From positions 1 to 6,027 of the forward strand of contig USOK01000104.1 of NCBI GenBank assembly GCA_900556295.1: DNA of 6,027 bases. The letters are read 5' to 3'. Positions 5,316 through 6,027 of the stretch are shown here, one piece after another. The position numbers were made by a program, and so were the translations under genes. The stretch is from an uncultured bacterium (GTDB taxonomy: Bacteria; Cyanobacteriota; Vampirovibrionia; Gastranaerophilales; Gastranaerophilaceae). How positions within the stretch are numbered: position 1 is the stretch's first letter; each line of letters opens with the position of its first letter. Under the pieces are notes generated by a model, which saw only the letters and a list, made by a program, of their open reading frames with translations, was not told where the DNA came from and did no database searches.

Positions 5316-5337
5316 ATTATATTATAACTTATTTTTC
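5316..5337 (-). promoter_or_regulatory. Minus-strand promoter of the orphan small RNA
   Basis: Two overlapping TATAAT boxes are read on the minus strand (5321-5326 and 5316-5321). The block 5320-5337 matches 2104-2121, the antitoxin promoter region, at 17 of 18 positions. The -35 is poor (TCGAAT at 5343-5348), and the extended -10 TG has become AG, so it may be weaker than its relative. Confidence 0.55.
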
Positions 5338-5366
5338 ATAAAATTCGATCCTTATAATTAGTTTAG

Positions 5367-6026
5367 TTACAAAATATCAAGAGGGTCGACATCAATTGCA
5401 AGGCGGATATCCTTTGGCATTGTAATCTTGTTTAAAAAGCTTGAAACAAATCGGTGTCCTTTTTCGCCCATTTTGTTTTTTATTAAAATCTGAAAACGAT
5501 ATTGACTATTCAATCTCTCGATTACGCAAGGCGAAGGTCCAAGTACCTCTAGCCTTTCTGATATGCCAAATTTTTCAACCATCAAGCAAAGTCGCATCGC
5601 AATTTCTTGCGCAGATTTTTCTGCCCTGAAACCGTTTTGAGAACTCAAAATCAACCTTATTATCTGGCTAAACGGCGGATAATCAAACTCTTCACGTGCC
5701 GCAATTTCTGTTTCATAAAACTCTCCGTAATTTTGCGACTTCGCACTTTCCAAAGCATAAAAATCCGGGTTATAAGTCTGAAAAAGCACTTTCCCCGCAA
5801 ACTCACCTCTTCCGGCACGCCCTGCAACCTGTGTCAAAAGTTGAAAACCTCTTTCTGATGCCCTAAAATCAGGCAAATTGAAACTTGCATCAGCGGAAAT
5901 TACACCAACTAGCGTAACATTCGGGTTATCCAGACCTTTTGCAATCATCTGAGTTCCAACCAAAATGTCAATATCACCACGTTGGAATTTCTCTAAAAGC
6001 CTTATGTGTTCACCTTTTCTAACCAA
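5367..6026 (-). CDS. priA: Primosomal protein N' (replication restart helicase PriA), C-terminal part
   Basis: PriA recognises stalled forks and D-loops and reloads the replicative helicase after fork collapse. Only the last 219 or so residues are seen, because the frame is open to the right edge; the DNA-binding domain, Walker motifs and zinc-binding cysteines lie outside. Helicase motif V appears as ILVGTQMIAKG (fragment residues 21-31). The family-specific stretch SADASFNLPDFRASER (44-59) leads into motif VI, QVAGRAGRG (67-74). The C-terminal domain shows YPPFSQIIRLI (116-126), GPSPCVIERLNSQYRFQILI (163-182) and the terminal IDVDPLDIL. The sequence reads cleanly to the TAA at 5367-5369 with no frameshift. 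It converges on dxr. Confidence 0.95.
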   Translation of the reverse strand: MVRKGEHIRLLEKFQRGDIDILVGTQMIAKGLDNPNVTLVGVISADASFNLPDFRASERGFQLLTQVAGRAGRGEFAGKVLFQTYNPDFYALESAKSQNYGEFYETEIAAREEFDYPPFSQIIRLILSSQNGFRAEKSAQEIAMRLCLMVEKFGISERLEVLGPSPCVIERLNSQYRFQILIKNKMGEKGHRFVSSFLNKITMPKDIRLAIDVDPLDIL

Positions 6027-6027
6027 A

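Noticed and set aside
5321..5338. Five-codon minus-strand frame MKNKL after a GGAT sequence
   Set aside because: It is too short, falls inside the small-RNA promoter block, and has no hydrophobic character that would make it a toxin partner.
5441..5858. Plus-strand open frames opposite priA
   Set aside because: They are complements of conserved PriA helicase and C-terminal sequence and show no domain or ribosome site of their own.

Overview
This is an AT-rich bacterial window with five protein-coding genes that can be named with confidence: the end of a family 2 glycosyltransferase, purB, a monomeric [FeFe]-hydrogenase, dxr, and the end of priA on the minus strand. An oxygen-sensitive hydrogenase, an MEP-pathway gene, low GC and mostly weak or absent ribosome binding sites point to a strictly anaerobic, fermentative, probably gut-associated bacterium. 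A non-photosynthetic cyanobacterial relative (Melainabacteria/Gastranaerophilales) or a clostridial-type organism would both fit. This placement is inference, because no rRNA or other marker gene is present.

Layout: 3-416 is the C-terminal part of a dolichyl-phosphate-mannose-synthase-like glycosyltransferase. 417-563 is a spacer with one REP-like hairpin and an extended -10 promoter placed so that the purB message would be leaderless. 564-1856 is purB. The next 425 bases have no conventional gene, but they hold what looks like a complete type I toxin-antitoxin locus: a structured leader that hides a very strong Shine-Dalgarno, a 24-residue hydrophobic peptide gene, and a convergent antisense RNA of about 84 nt with its own promoter and terminator. 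An AT-rich regulatory region with repeated TTTCAT hexamers and a good promoter then leads into the hydrogenase (2282-3745).

From 3746 to 4065 (320 bases) there is no gene. It holds an 8-bp-period tandem repeat, a strong intrinsic terminator and a duplicated two-hairpin REP-like unit. dxr follows (4066-5217) and converges on priA (5367-6026, minus). The 149-bp gap between them holds a 15-bp stem terminator and a minus-strand promoter matching 17 of 18 positions of the antitoxin promoter at 2104-2121. The linker and spacing are also conserved. This second RNA locus has no toxin peptide beside it, so it looks like an orphan sibling of the antitoxin RNA.

The named genes are housekeeping or energy functions (purine synthesis, H2 metabolism, isoprenoid precursors, replication restart, surface glycan or lipid glycosylation) and do not form one pathway. 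Each appears to be its own transcription unit. The interest lies between the genes: the small RNA/toxin locus, its orphan copy, a possible leaderless uORF before the hydrogenase, and the covarying REP-like hairpins.
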